Of a stretch of DNA of 64,000 nucleotides, positions 55,165-63,665 are shown piece after piece. The DNA lies in the NCBI RefSeq assembly GCF_029478095.1, contig NZ_JAKOAV010000002.1:1-64000 (forward strand), given 5' to 3'. Numbering within the stretch: position 1 is the first letter of the stretch; each line of letters starts with the position of its first letter. The notes below the pieces were generated by a model, which saw nothing but the letters and a program-made list of their open reading frames with translations, was not told the origin of the DNA and made no database searches. The translations under genes and the position numbers were made by a program. Source of the DNA: Pelotomaculum isophthalicicum JI (GTDB lineage: Bacteria > Bacillota > Desulfotomaculia > Desulfotomaculales > Pelotomaculaceae).

Positions 55165-56535
55165 CTAATCTTTTATTTTCTTCCTATCAGCCCAGTTCTT
55201 TATTGCTGTCTGTTTCGCCCGCTCAATACCCAGGGCGCCGGCGGGTATATCCTTGGTAATCGTAGAACCCGCGCCGGTAATAGCCTTGTCCCCCACCTCC
55301 ACCGGCGCCACCAGATTAGTGTTGCTGCCGATAAAAGCCCCGTCGCCAATACGTGTGGTCCATTTATTGCGGCCATCGTAGTTGCAGGTAATAGTACCCG
55401 CTCCCACATTTACTTTTTTGCCAATCACAGCGTCCCCCACGTAGCTTAGATGGGGAACCTTGCTGCCATCCCCTATGTTAGACTTCTTTATTTCCACAAA
55501 ATCGCCCACCTTGACACTCCGGCCCAGGGTAGTGTCAGGGCGCAAGTAGGCAAACGGGCCGATATTACAATTATCCCCAATACTACTGTCCAATACAATT
55601 GAATTTTGGATGGTAACCTGGTTGCCCACGGTGGCGTTAACCAGGCGCGAACCGGGACCAATCACACAATCTTCACCAATTACCGTGTCACCTTCGATGA
55701 TAGTGAAAGGGTGAATAACCGTGTCGCGTCCCACCCTAGCCTTCCGGCTAACAAAAGTTGAGAGCGGGTCAATTACTGTAACCCCGGCTCTCATCATTTC
55801 ATCCAGCACTCGCCTGCGCATATATTGTTCTGCTTCAGCCAACTGCACACGGTCGTTAATGCCTGCAAGCTCCATGGGATTTTTCAGCACGACAGCGCCG
55901 ACCGTCAACCCGCTTTTAGCATATATATCTATAATGTCGGTAAGATAATATTCACCCTGGGCATTCGCGGGAGTAATCCTCGCCAGGGCGTCAAAGAGTC
56001 CGGCCCCTTCAAAACAATAAACTCCGGTATTGATTTCACGGACTAGTTTTTCATCCCCGGACGCGTCTTTCTGCTCCACAATTTTTAATACCCGGCCCTG
56101 TTCGTCCCGGATCACCCGCCCATACCCCGCCGGGTCCTCCATCTCAGCGGTCAATACTGTGGCCGCCACTCCCATAGACCGGTGTTTTTCAACTAATTCA
56201 GCCAGGGTTCCGGCTTCAATTAGAGGAGTGTCACCGCACAGCACAAGCAGACAGCCTGAGAAATCCTTCAACACAGGGCCGGCCTGCGCCAGCGCGTGGG
56301 CTGTCCCAAGCTGCTCCGCCTGGAGAACCACCTCAGCCTTATTTCCAACTTCACGGGCTACCAGATCGGCTCCGAAGCCCGCGACAACGACCGTCTTTTG
56401 GACACCGGCTCCAGTCGCCGCGTCAATAACACAAGACAGCATCGCGCTGCCGCATACAGTATGCAGTACTTTGGGTAATTTTGAATTCATCCGGGTACCC
56501 TTACCCGCGGCCAGAATCACTGCCGCCAGATTCAT
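55165..56535 (-). CDS. glmU: Bifunctional GlmU (GlcN-1-P acetyltransferase / GlcNAc-1-P uridyltransferase)
   Basis: 456 residues, full length. [23 protein letters not shown] is the uridyltransferase signature; [13 protein letters not shown] and [14 protein letters not shown] follow. From about 250 on, hexapeptide repeats form the left-handed beta-helix acetyltransferase ([28 protein letters not shown]). It makes UDP-GlcNAc, the substrate of MurA encoded in this window. Confidence 0.97.
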   Translation of the reverse strand: MNLAAVILAAGKGTRMNSKLPKVLHTVCGSAMLSCVIDAATGAGVQKTVVVAGFGADLVAREVGNKAEVVLQAEQLGTAHALAQAGPVLKDFSGCLLVLCGDTPLIEAGTLAELVEKHRSMGVAATVLTAEMEDPAGYGRVIRDEQGRVLKIVEQKDASGDEKLVREINTGVYCFEGAGLFDALARITPANAQGEYYLTDIIDIYAKSGLTVGAVVLKNPMELAGINDRVQLAEAEQYMRRRVLDEMMRAGVTVIDPLSTFVSRKARVGRDTVIHPFTIIEGDTVIGEDCVIGPGSRLVNATVGNQVTIQNSIVLDSSIGDNCNIGPFAYLRPDTTLGRSVKVGDFVEIKKSNIGDGSKVPHLSYVGDAVIGKKVNVGAGTITCNYDGRNKWTTRIGDGAFIGSNTNLVAPVEVGDKAITGAGSTITKDIPAGALGIERAKQTAIKNWADRKKIKD

Positions 56536-56681
56536 CCGGCGACCCCCTTTATCAAGAATTCGAACAAAACCAATCAGTTACTTTACAAAATTATTACATA
56601 AAACCATTCTACCCAAAAATCATTCTACAAAAATCTTTTATTTCCTTTCATTAAAGAGAAAAAAAGAGAGCTTACGCCCTC

Positions 56682-56712
56682 AATATCATGAAGTTGAAAA
56701 ATTCATGATATT
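56682..56712 (-). terminator. Hairpin after spoVG
   Basis: AATATCATGAA and TTCATGATATT pair around nine bases, four bases beyond the spoVG stop. It may end or stabilise the transcript. The remaining gap to glmU is AT-rich without a gene. Confidence 0.5.
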
Positions 56713-56716
56713 CTTA

Positions 56717-56971
56717 CTAAACAACTTCACCATAGGCATTTAACACCGCTGTTTGTATTAATTCGCGAGCTGAAGATGTAATCGGGTGTGCGATATCGCG
56801 AAACTCCCCATCCGGAGTCTTCCGGCTCGGCATAGCTACAAACAAACCATTGTGCCCCTCCACAACTTTAACATCGTGGATAACGAATGAATCATCTAAA
56901 GTTACCGATACTATTGCCTTCATTTTCCCTTCCATCAAAACTTTGCGTACTCTAACGTCGGTAACTTCCAA
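56717..56971 (-). CDS. spoVG: Septation/RNA-binding regulator SpoVG
   Basis: 84 residues from a [53 protein letters not shown], then [16 protein letters not shown]. This is the SpoVG family, a small nucleic-acid-binding regulator of sporulation septum formation and virulence genes. AGAGGTGG precedes the TTG at 56971. Its place just before glmU and prs is the usual Firmicute order. Confidence 0.95.
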   Translation of the reverse strand: MEVTDVRVRKVLMEGKMKAIVSVTLDDSFVIHDVKVVEGHNGLFVAMPSRKTPDGEFRDIAHPITSSARELIQTAVLNAYGEVV

Positions 56972-57071
56972 AAAAATCACCACCTCTCCCCACATTAGTT
57001 ACCGCACTATTTGGTTATATTTTCTACAACACCAGGCAAAATCCTCCTGCTTTTCAGTAATAATTACTGAT

Positions 57072-58292
57072 TTATGAAAATATTTCCGGCACATAACCAG
57101 CTGTGGTTAAACAGGCAATTACTTGTTCGATATGTTCTTTGTTCCTTGTTTCCAAAGTCAGTTCCACTTCAGCTTGTTTTAAAGGTATCTCCTGTTTGAT
57201 CCGGTCATGAGTGACTGAAATGACGTTAGCCCCGGCTTCAGCCACCACAGAGAGCAATTTCAGAAGACTGCCCGGCCTGTCTGTCACGATAGTGCGCAGC
57301 CTGACATACCGGCCGGTTTTAGCCAAACCACGCTCAATAATAATTGAAAGTGTGTTCACATCGATATTGCCGCCGCTTAAAACAACCGCCGTTTTAACAT
57401 TTTCAAGCGTTGTTTTATTGTGAATCAAAGCCGCCAATCCTACCGCTCCGGCACCCTCCACCACTATCTTTGATCTTTCCAGAAGCATTAATATCGCGCT
57501 GGCAATTTCTTCATCGTCCACAATAACAAATTCATCAACACACTGTTTGATCAAGGCGAAAGTTATATCACCCGGTTCCCGGACAGCGATGCCATCCGCA
57601 AAAGTACCCGCGCCCCTGACTTTCCGCAAACCGCCTTCTATATAAGAACAGTACATTGACGGCGCGCCCTCGGCCTGCACCCCGATCACCCGCACGGACG
57701 GCTTGATTTCTTTAAGAGCAAAAGCAATGCCGGCAAGCAGGCCGCCGCCGCCAACCGGAACCAGCACAGCCTCGACATCCGGCAATTCTTCCAACAGTTC
57801 AAGGGCGATAGTCGCTTGACCGGCGACGACATCCAAATCATTAAAGCCGTGCACAAATACAGCGCCGCTTTTGCTTTGCAGTTTTCTAGCCATCTGGTAG
57901 GCCTCATCATACCCGCCGCCGGCCAAAACCACTTCCGCGCCGTATCCCTGTGTGGCCATAACCTTGGATATCGGCGCGCCCGCGGGCATTACCACAGTAC
58001 AACGGATACCGGCCATAGCGGCGGCATAAGCCACACCCTGGGCGTGATTCCCGGCGGAAGCGGCAATCACGCCCAAGTCCCGGTCCTCCCCGCCCAAACT
58101 CATCACCTTGTTATAAGCCCCGCGGATTTTAAAAGAACCAGTCTTCTGCATATTTTCAAGTTTCAGATAGACAGAGTTGCCGGTTACCTTGCTGAAAGTG
58201 GTGGAGTAGTCCAATGGCGTGCGCCGGGCTATCCCAACCAAGCGGTCCCGGGCGAGGTAAATCTTTTCCATGGTCAGCCGGTCAGCCGCCAT
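57072..58292 (-). CDS. ilvA: Threonine ammonia-lyase (biosynthetic, with ACT domain)
   Basis: 406 residues. The pyridoxal-phosphate Lys lies in KTGSFKIRGAYNKV, the phosphate loop is VPVGGGGLLAG, and the last 75 residues form an ACT-like regulatory domain (LRTIVTDRPGSLLKLLSVVAEAGANVISVTHDR). It deaminates threonine to 2-oxobutanoate, the entry to isoleucine. The length of about 400 with a single ACT domain fits the TdcB/IlvA1 type; an allosteric role for isoleucine or another ligand is not readable. Confidence 0.92.
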   Translation of the reverse strand: MAADRLTMEKIYLARDRLVGIARRTPLDYSTTFSKVTGNSVYLKLENMQKTGSFKIRGAYNKVMSLGGEDRDLGVIAASAGNHAQGVAYAAAMAGIRCTVVMPAGAPISKVMATQGYGAEVVLAGGGYDEAYQMARKLQSKSGAVFVHGFNDLDVVAGQATIALELLEELPDVEAVLVPVGGGGLLAGIAFALKEIKPSVRVIGVQAEGAPSMYCSYIEGGLRKVRGAGTFADGIAVREPGDITFALIKQCVDEFVIVDDEEIASAILMLLERSKIVVEGAGAVGLAALIHNKTTLENVKTAVVLSGGNIDVNTLSIIIERGLAKTGRYVRLRTIVTDRPGSLLKLLSVVAEAGANVISVTHDRIKQEIPLKQAEVELTLETRNKEHIEQVIACLTTAGYVPEIFS

Positions 58293-58314
58293 CTTATGTA
58301 TTAGCTCCCTTCCT

Positions 58315-58375
58315 GGGGGACATTCCTCCGACCCATAGGTTAGGCTATTAAGGGAGGTGTGTCCCCTTTCCTATT
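58315..58375. repeat. GGGGACA palindromic repeat, copy 4
   Basis: GGGGGACATTCCTCCGACCC to GGGAGGTGTGTCCCC, between the ilvA start and the stop of the NTP-transferase gene, which ends five bases away. Confidence 0.85.
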
Positions 58376-58379
58376 ACGG

Positions 58380-59132
58380 CTAACTACCCAGAATCCGCCT
58401 GGCCAGCTCCAGGTCGCCTGGTTTATCAACATCCACGCCTATTTCGGGATACTGTGAAACAACTACTTCTCCCTTTACAGCCAACAGTTCGGAGACCTTT
58501 TTTTGCACGTCCTTGACGGCAAGAATATGCAGCAAGTACTTGAGAACAAAAGAAAGGCCGATTAAGCGGCAAAGCCCAACGGGACTCTTGCGCTGCTCAA
58601 AGATTCTTTGCCCGTTCTCAACACACTGCTTAAAAACCGCGGGATTAAAGAGAAAAACATTCCCTCCCGTAAATACCCCTTCTTTTAATGTAACATAGGT
58701 GCGTTTCGTGGAAGCGAAATGCTTCTCTACAAATTCCTTTGGTATGATCGGGTAATAGATATCGCCGGACATGTCGCCGCAAAGCTCAATAAAGTTGTCC
58801 ACTGAACGGGCAGTCAGCATGGGTATGTCCGACGTGACTATAAGCACTCTTTCCTCGCCTGGCATCTCTTTCAGCCCGGCCTCGACATTTTCCATGACAC
58901 CGCCGGCCGCGCCGGTCAATGACACTCTTGCTCCGTTTAGAAGCGGGGCGAGCTCCTTCACCGGGCCAACCACCAGGACCCTGTCGATATGCCGGGCGCT
59001 GAGAAGCGCTTCCACCACGTATTCAACCATGAGTTTTGAGCCTACCGGTATCAACGCTTCATAGTCAACCGGGCTGTACTCCTTCAAAGGGCCGTTATTC
59101 AGGCTCCCGCCCAGAACCACGGCATTAATCAT
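58380..59132 (-). CDS. MobA-like nucleotidyltransferase
   Basis: 250 residues. MINAVVLGGSLNN opens an NTP-transferase Rossmann fold, PVGSKLMVEYVVEALL and VLIVTSDIPMLTARSVDNFI follow, and GVDVDKPGDLELARRIL ends it. The usual GGxxxRxG motif is altered (LGGSLNNGPLKEYS), so the substrate is unclear; MobA, CofC and sugar-nucleotide enzymes share the fold. It begins eight bases inside the end of the gntR gene, so the two are coupled. Confidence 0.78.
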   Translation of the reverse strand: MINAVVLGGSLNNGPLKEYSPVDYEALIPVGSKLMVEYVVEALLSARHIDRVLVVGPVKELAPLLNGARVSLTGAAGGVMENVEAGLKEMPGEERVLIVTSDIPMLTARSVDNFIELCGDMSGDIYYPIIPKEFVEKHFASTKRTYVTLKEGVFTGGNVFLFNPAVFKQCVENGQRIFEQRKSPVGLCRLIGLSFVLKYLLHILAVKDVQKKVSELLAVKGEVVVSQYPEIGVDVDKPGDLELARRILGS

Positions 59133-59817
59133 TACTTTGTTCTTCCTTTCTCACCGCATTTAAAAGACTTTGTTCGGCATTCTCAATATGTTCCCTGGCC
59201 AACACCCTGGCCAGCTCCACATCGCGGTCGGATATAGCCTCGACAATCTTTTTATGCTCGTCCAGGGCGAACTTGCTCCGTCCGGGCTGGGATAGAGACG
59301 TCATCCTGAAGCGCTGGATCTGCTCCCGGAGATGAGTGATAATCTGCACCAACTGCTGGTTGCGGGAAGCCTGGTAAATGATGTCGTGAAAAGCCGTGTC
59401 CCCTTCAACGACAGCATTGATATTATCCCCTGACTGAGATTCTCTGATTTGCACCAGTGAACGTTCCAGCTGGTCCAGTTCCTCATCAGTGATCCGCTCC
59501 GCCGCCAACCCGGCCGCCATCCCTTCCAAAGCCGCCCGCACCTCAAAAACATCCGCGATGTCCTTGAGGGTGATACCCGCCACATACGCGCCCTTGCGGG
59601 GAACCATAATTACAAAACCGTCCAGTTCCAATTTTCTGATCGCTTCCCGGACCGGGGTGCGGCTCACTCCCATTTCTTCAGCCAGTTGCACTTCCATCAA
59701 GCGTTCCCCTGGTTTAAGACGTCCTAAAAGAATAGCTTCCCGGAGGGATTCAAAAACCAGTTCCCGCAGGGGTTTATAATTATCCAGCATGATCGGCACT
59801 AATCTAGGCTGCTCCAT
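59125..59817 (-). CDS. GntR-family regulator, FadR/FCD type
   Basis: 230 residues. The winged helix (LRELVFESLREAILLGRLKPGERLMEVQLAEEMGVSRTPVREAIRKLELDGFV) is followed by a helical FCD ligand domain (DVFEVRAALEGMAAGLAA, then DTAFHDIIYQASRNQQLV). FCD domains usually sense organic acids through bound metal. AGGAGGGG precedes the ATG at 59817. It is co-transcribed with the MobA-like gene and lies after ispE, a common clostridial order; its targets are unknown. Confidence 0.9.
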   Translation of the reverse strand: MEQPRLVPIMLDNYKPLRELVFESLREAILLGRLKPGERLMEVQLAEEMGVSRTPVREAIRKLELDGFVIMVPRKGAYVAGITLKDIADVFEVRAALEGMAAGLAAERITDEELDQLERSLVQIRESQSGDNINAVVEGDTAFHDIIYQASRNQQLVQIITHLREQIQRFRMTSLSQPGRSKFALDEHKKIVEAISDRDVELARVLAREHIENAEQSLLNAVRKEEQSND

Positions 59818-59928
59818 ATTGCCCCTCCTATGAATATTCATGGTAAACTATATTTATTTTAACCTTTCTATGCCTATTACCGCAAGTGTACCCGATGACG
59901 GCAGATTGTATAATTTTTACATAAAAAA

Positions 59929-60792
59929 TCAACTGCGTTCCGGGTTAAATGTTTCCGTTGCCAGCACCCGTTCACCACAATTTGGGTAGCGGTCAGCCAC
60001 CGCGCGGGCTGCTTCAAGGTCCGCAGTCACTCCGAAAACAGTCGGTCCGCTGCCTGACATGAGTACGCCCAGGGCCCCCGCTTCCAGCAGCCTTTTTTTA
60101 ATTCCGGCAATTTCCGGGTGCATCGATATCGTAGCTATTTCCAGCACATTGGCAAGGTTTTGGACAATGCAGTCAATATCTCTTTCCCCGATAGCTTTGA
60201 TCATGGCAACCGTTCCCGGCCTTTTCCCGGACGGACACGAATCATAAGCACGGTAAACGGAAGCGGTTGAGACACCGAAAGACGGCTTTACCAGCACCAA
60301 ACCCATACGGGGACACGGGGGAAGCGATTCGAGCAATTCCCCCCTGCCGCCGGCCAGAGCCGTTCCGCCAAGCAAGCAAAACGGCACGTCGGAACCCAGT
60401 TTTTCTCCCAATGACAAAAGGTCCCGGGCAGGCAGGTGAATCCCCCAAATTTCATTTAATGCCGATAAAGTCGCCGCGGCATCCGCCGACCCCCCACCCA
60501 GGCCGGCCGCCACCGGAATGTTCTTATTCAGCTTAATGCTTATGCCTTTTTTATCACCGGCGAGCTTCCGCATTAATAGGGCTGCCCTGTAGACCAGATT
60601 ATCCGCGCCGGAAGGAACTTCCCCTCCCGCCACTGTAAGCGAAACGCCATCCTCCAGAGGCGTGAACTCCAGACAGTCGTGCAGTTCAATTGACTGCATT
60701 ACCGTCTCCACCTGGTGATAGCCGTCCGGCCGCTTCCCCAGCACATCAAGAGTCAGGTTGATTTTAGCCCGCGCATAAACCTTGATCACCAT
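59929..60792 (-). CDS. ispE: 4-diphosphocytidyl-2-C-methyl-D-erythritol kinase
   Basis: 287 residues from ATG at 60792, behind AGGGATGTG. IKVYARAKINLTLDVLGKRPDGYHQVETVMQSI is the GHMP-kinase N-terminus, PVAAGLGGGSADAAATL the phosphate loop, and GVLMSGSGPTVFGV the third motif. It phosphorylates CDP-methylerythritol in the non-mevalonate isoprenoid pathway. The longer open frame to 60900 has no ribosome site. Confidence 0.95.
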   Translation of the reverse strand: MVIKVYARAKINLTLDVLGKRPDGYHQVETVMQSIELHDCLEFTPLEDGVSLTVAGGEVPSGADNLVYRAALLMRKLAGDKKGISIKLNKNIPVAAGLGGGSADAAATLSALNEIWGIHLPARDLLSLGEKLGSDVPFCLLGGTALAGGRGELLESLPPCPRMGLVLVKPSFGVSTASVYRAYDSCPSGKRPGTVAMIKAIGERDIDCIVQNLANVLEIATISMHPEIAGIKKRLLEAGALGVLMSGSGPTVFGVTADLEAARAVADRYPNCGERVLATETFNPERS

Positions 60793-60944
60793 ATTCACAT
60801 CCCTAAAACGATTTTTAGAATACGAGCGATATATACCCGTGGCTGGAACCGCCTGCCAGATCAATCGCCCAACACTAATTATACCTGAGCAACCGCTCAA
60901 TCACAGCGTTTCTTTCATAGAATAAAATAAATAATAACATTCAG

Positions 60945-61022
60945 GTATTCAGGAGTCAGTAGTCAGAATTCAGAATACTTCGAGATGATAAATCGATCTC
61001 TTATTCTGACTCCTGACTTCTG
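60945..61022. repeat. CAGTAGTCAGAAT palindromic repeat, copy 2
   Basis: AGGAGTCAGTAGTCAGAATT at one end and TTATTCTGACTCCTGACTTC at the other pair as an imperfect stem, like the element at 50923-51002. It fills much of the 271-base gap between ispE and the divergent L,D-transpeptidase gene. Confidence 0.75.
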
Positions 61023-61063
61023 TCCCCTAAGTAGTACAAATAAACAAAAATGGAGGCCTAATT

Positions 61064-61624
61064 ATGCCTGACAGTTTGACCAGATCTTACAGCAGTCACA
61101 TTTCTGTCAACCTGGCCAGCCGGCGGCTAACTTATTACGAGAGGGAACGCGTAAAAAAAGTTTATCCCGTGGGAGTAGGCAAACCATCAACTCCTACACC
61201 GACAGGAAATTACTCAATAGTTGAAAAAATAGTGAACCCGGGAGGAATGCTTGGGAGCCGCTGGATGGGTTTATCTATTCAGCAAGGGAATTACGGCATC
61301 CACGGAACCAATAATCCGTCTTCTATCGGAGGCTACGTGTCACACGGTTGTATCCGCATGTATAACCAGGACGTTGAGGAACTTTTCCCGAATGTTCAAA
61401 TCGGCACACCGGTCAATATTCATTCCGGCGCGGCTGAACTGGGGCAAGAGGATATTCATAACAACACGCATAACATGACGACTAACCATACCATTCAAGC
61501 AGGCGAAACACTGTGGGAAATCGCCGAACGGTATGGTAAAACACTTAATCAGATTCTACAGGCTAACCAAATCAGCGACCCGGACGTTATTTACCCAGGC
61601 CAGCAAATTATCATTCCGGGATAA
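61064..61624 (+). CDS. L,D-transpeptidase (YkuD) with LysM domain
   Basis: 186 residues. The YkuD domain (1-125) has HGTNN and the catalytic stretch GGYVSHGCIRMYNQDVEELF with its Cys and His. A LysM domain (about 138-185: HTIQAGETLWEIAERYGKTLNQILQANQI) binds peptidoglycan. No signal peptide is evident, like YkuD of Bacillus, which is placed in the spore. It makes 3-3 peptide cross-links that resist beta-lactams. GGAGG precedes the ATG. Confidence 0.92.
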   Translation: MPDSLTRSYSSHISVNLASRRLTYYERERVKKVYPVGVGKPSTPTPTGNYSIVEKIVNPGGMLGSRWMGLSIQQGNYGIHGTNNPSSIGGYVSHGCIRMYNQDVEELFPNVQIGTPVNIHSGAAELGQEDIHNNTHNMTTNHTIQAGETLWEIAERYGKTLNQILQANQISDPDVIYPGQQIIIPG

Positions 61625-61693
61625 GGCATACCGCCGCCTTCTGCCTAATACAATCGGTTAATAGGTAAAAATATAAAGAAGGCGGGTAAAATT

Positions 61694-62413
61694 TTGAGTG
61701 GTATCGTTCTGCAGGGACTGATCGCCGGTCTTGGAACATGCCTTGGAGCATTGCTTGTCATCGTACTCGGACGGATGCGCCCGGGCACCCTTTCGCTTAT
61801 GCTCGGCCTGGCCTCAGGGATAATGACCGCCGTAATCATTTTCGACCTTTTACCGTCCTCCCTTCGCTACGGCAGCCCGACAGCCGCCCTGGGCGGTTTT
61901 ATGGGGGGAATCGCCCTGATGCTGGCGCTGGATTTGGGGACCAATATATTCGCCCCCGTGACCTTTCCAGGAAGAGACTACTTGAAAATGGGTTACCTGA
62001 TCGCCACCGGTATCGCCCTGCACGATCTCCCCGAAGGGCTGGCTATTGCCGCCGGCTTCGCGACAGCCGAGAAACTTGGCCCGCTCCTGGTCCTGGCTAT
62101 CGGCCTGCACAACATTCCGGAAGGAATGGCGACGTCGGCGCCGTTGCGTCACGGGGGCTTAGGAGCAGGGCGGGTACTGGCGATTAATATTATAATCAGC
62201 TTAATTACACCTATCGGTACTTTCTTCGGGCTGGTCCTGGTTGAAAGCTCCCGCTCCTTCGTCGGCCCGCTGTTGGCTTTTGCCGCGGGTGCCATGACCT
62301 ATATTGTGCTCGGGGAACTTGCCCCCGAATCCCGCCGCAACAACCGGACACTGTCATATCTAGGTATGCTTTTCGGGTTGAGCCTGATCATCCTGCTGAG
62401 TTTTATTGTTTAA
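61694..62413 (+). CDS. ZIP-family metal transporter
   Basis: 239 residues with about eight membrane helices. Helix 4 holds HDLPEGLAIAAGF and helix 5 HNIPEGMATSAPL, the His/Glu binuclear metal site of ZIP proteins. It should import zinc or a related divalent cation. The TTG start is behind GAAGGCGGG. Its end overlaps the convergent YdcZ-type gene by 11 bases. Confidence 0.92.
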   Translation: MSGIVLQGLIAGLGTCLGALLVIVLGRMRPGTLSLMLGLASGIMTAVIIFDLLPSSLRYGSPTAALGGFMGGIALMLALDLGTNIFAPVTFPGRDYLKMGYLIATGIALHDLPEGLAIAAGFATAEKLGPLLVLAIGLHNIPEGMATSAPLRHGGLGAGRVLAINIIISLITPIGTFFGLVLVESSRSFVGPLLAFAAGAMTYIVLGELAPESRRNNRTLSYLGMLFGLSLIILLSFIV

Positions 62414-62855
62414 GGATAAGCCAGGCGCCCCCCGCCATTAATAGCGTCCCCAAAACATTCCATAGACTGAAAGGAATTTTTTCCATACCGAACAGGCCGA
62501 AATGGTCAACCAAACCCGCCGTGAAAACCTGTCCGACAATAATCGCCGTGGTGGCCGGCGCCACACCGACCTTCGGCATGGTACTGACCACACCATACAC
62601 AATAAGTACCCCCAATATACCACCAAGGTAAGTATACCAGGGAACATGAGAAATGTTTGCCAGGCAGCCGTCACCCAAGCGGCATACAAACAACAAAACC
62701 GTAACAAGCAATAGCCCGACCACGTGAACGACCAAAGTAGCTTCCCAAAGCCCGATTACTTTGCCCAAGGCTGAATTAATAGACCCCTGGATAGCCATAA
62801 TAATCCCTGCCAAAGCCGCTATAGCCAGGGGTAGAATCTCCGGTGTAATGTTCAT
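62403..62855 (-). CDS. YdcZ/DUF606 family membrane protein
   Basis: 150 residues with five membrane helices (PLAIAALAGIIMAIQGSINSALGKVIG, then LGGILGVLIVYGVVSTMPKVGVAPATTAIIVGQV). DUF606 proteins are half-size members of the drug/metabolite transporter superfamily; the substrate is unknown and they may work as dimers. GAAGGGGAA precedes the ATG at 62855. Confidence 0.85.
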   Translation of the reverse strand: MNITPEILPLAIAALAGIIMAIQGSINSALGKVIGLWEATLVVHVVGLLLVTVLLFVCRLGDGCLANISHVPWYTYLGGILGVLIVYGVVSTMPKVGVAPATTAIIVGQVFTAGLVDHFGLFGMEKIPFSLWNVLGTLLMAGGAWLILKQ

Positions 62856-62954
62856 TTCCCCTTCACCCGCTCCTTTTTCCATTGCATCTATTTATTTTCT
62901 TCCGTCCGGGTGGGGATTATTCTTCCGGCGAGGTATTGCCAATGAGTCTGATTT

Positions 62955-62990
62955 CAGATCTTGAGCAGACACCAGATCTTGAGCGGAACT
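62955..62990 (+). repeat. 18-bp tandem direct repeat upstream of hicB
   Basis: CAGATCTTGAGC occurs at 62955 and 62973. It lies about 60 bases before the HicB-like gene and just before a possible promoter (TTGTAA-N17-TAAAAT), so it may be an operator. Confidence 0.4.
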
Positions 62991-63048
62991 TGTAAATATT
63001 AGATGGTGCTAGTAAAATAATAGAAAGGTTGTACCAAAAGATGTTATT

Positions 63049-63267
63049 ATGATGAGAAACTACCTGGTCATAATTGAAAAGGCAAATGGTAACTTTTCCG
63101 CTTATCTGCCAGACGTTCCAGGAGTTATAGCAACAGGTAAAAACGTCGAAAAAACGCGCAAGGCGATTGAGACAGCATTAACAATGCATTTAAACGGGCT
63201 AAAAGAAGATGGTCTACCGATCCCCGAACCGGCTGCCCATGCCGACTATGTGGTTTCGGCAATATAA
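63049..63267 (+). CDS. Solitary HicB-like protein
   Basis: 72 residues: MRNYLVIIEKANGNFSAYLPDVPGVIATGKNVEKTRKAIETALTMHLNGL matches the HicB partial RNase-H fold. The usual DNA-binding tail is absent. No HicA toxin gene is visible on either side, so it is a lone HicB, a common situation whose role is unclear. The ribosome site is weak. A terminator follows, and the CRISPR region begins about 100 bases later. Confidence 0.8.
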   Translation: MMRNYLVIIEKANGNFSAYLPDVPGVIATGKNVEKTRKAIETALTMHLNGLKEDGLPIPEPAAHADYVVSAI

Positions 63268-63321
63268 AATACACCAGTAATGTACTCTATTTTTACATGG
63301 GATAGATATATTATTAGACTT

Positions 63322-63357
63322 ATAACCTTAGAACAACCCAAGGTTATTAATTTTTGT
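63322..63357 (+). terminator. Terminator after hicB
   Basis: ATAACCTT and AAGGTTAT pair around about ten bases, followed by TAATTTTTG. Confidence 0.75.
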
Positions 63358-63370
63358 GTCTAATAAGCTT

Positions 63371-63654
63371 CTTTCAATACTACGCACCCCTGCGGCGAGC
63401 GACTGAAAGATAAGTTGACGCAGCTGGCGTTTCAAGTCACACTCCTATATGGGGAGCGACTAACAAAAATAATTTCCTCTATATCCGGGGTCATTGTTTC
63501 ATTCCATGCTCCCATATTGGGAGCGATGCGCTAATTCGTAAGGTTGTTCTCGGATTACTTTGTTTCAACCCACGTACCCGCACGGGGTGCGACCTGTTTA
63601 ACCTGTAGGAGGTGCGGCTGTATATCGGTGGTTTCAATCCACGCACCCGCACGG
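63371..63654 (-). CRISPR. Eroded CRISPR array, type I-C-like repeat
   Basis: Five repeat copies at 63371-63403, 63429-63460, 63496-63527, 63562-63593 and 63631-63654. The best copy (63562, 32 bp) begins GTTTCAACCCACGTACCCGC and ends ACGGGGTGCGAC, matching the widely seen type I-C repeat, whose transcribed strand ends ATTGAAAC. Copies 1-3 carry many changes but keep GTTTCA and GAGCGA. The fifth is cut after 24 bases. Spacers are 25, 35, 34 and 37 bases. Decay at the left end marks the leader-distal end, so transcription would run right to left. No leader or cas gene is attached. Confidence 0.88.
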
Positions 63655-63665
63655 ATTTAATGAAA

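Noticed and set aside
49616-57000. Replication origin near the rpsF-dnaB-purA region
   Set aside because: These genes often lie near oriC, but no dnaA, dnaN or DnaA-box cluster is visible in the window.
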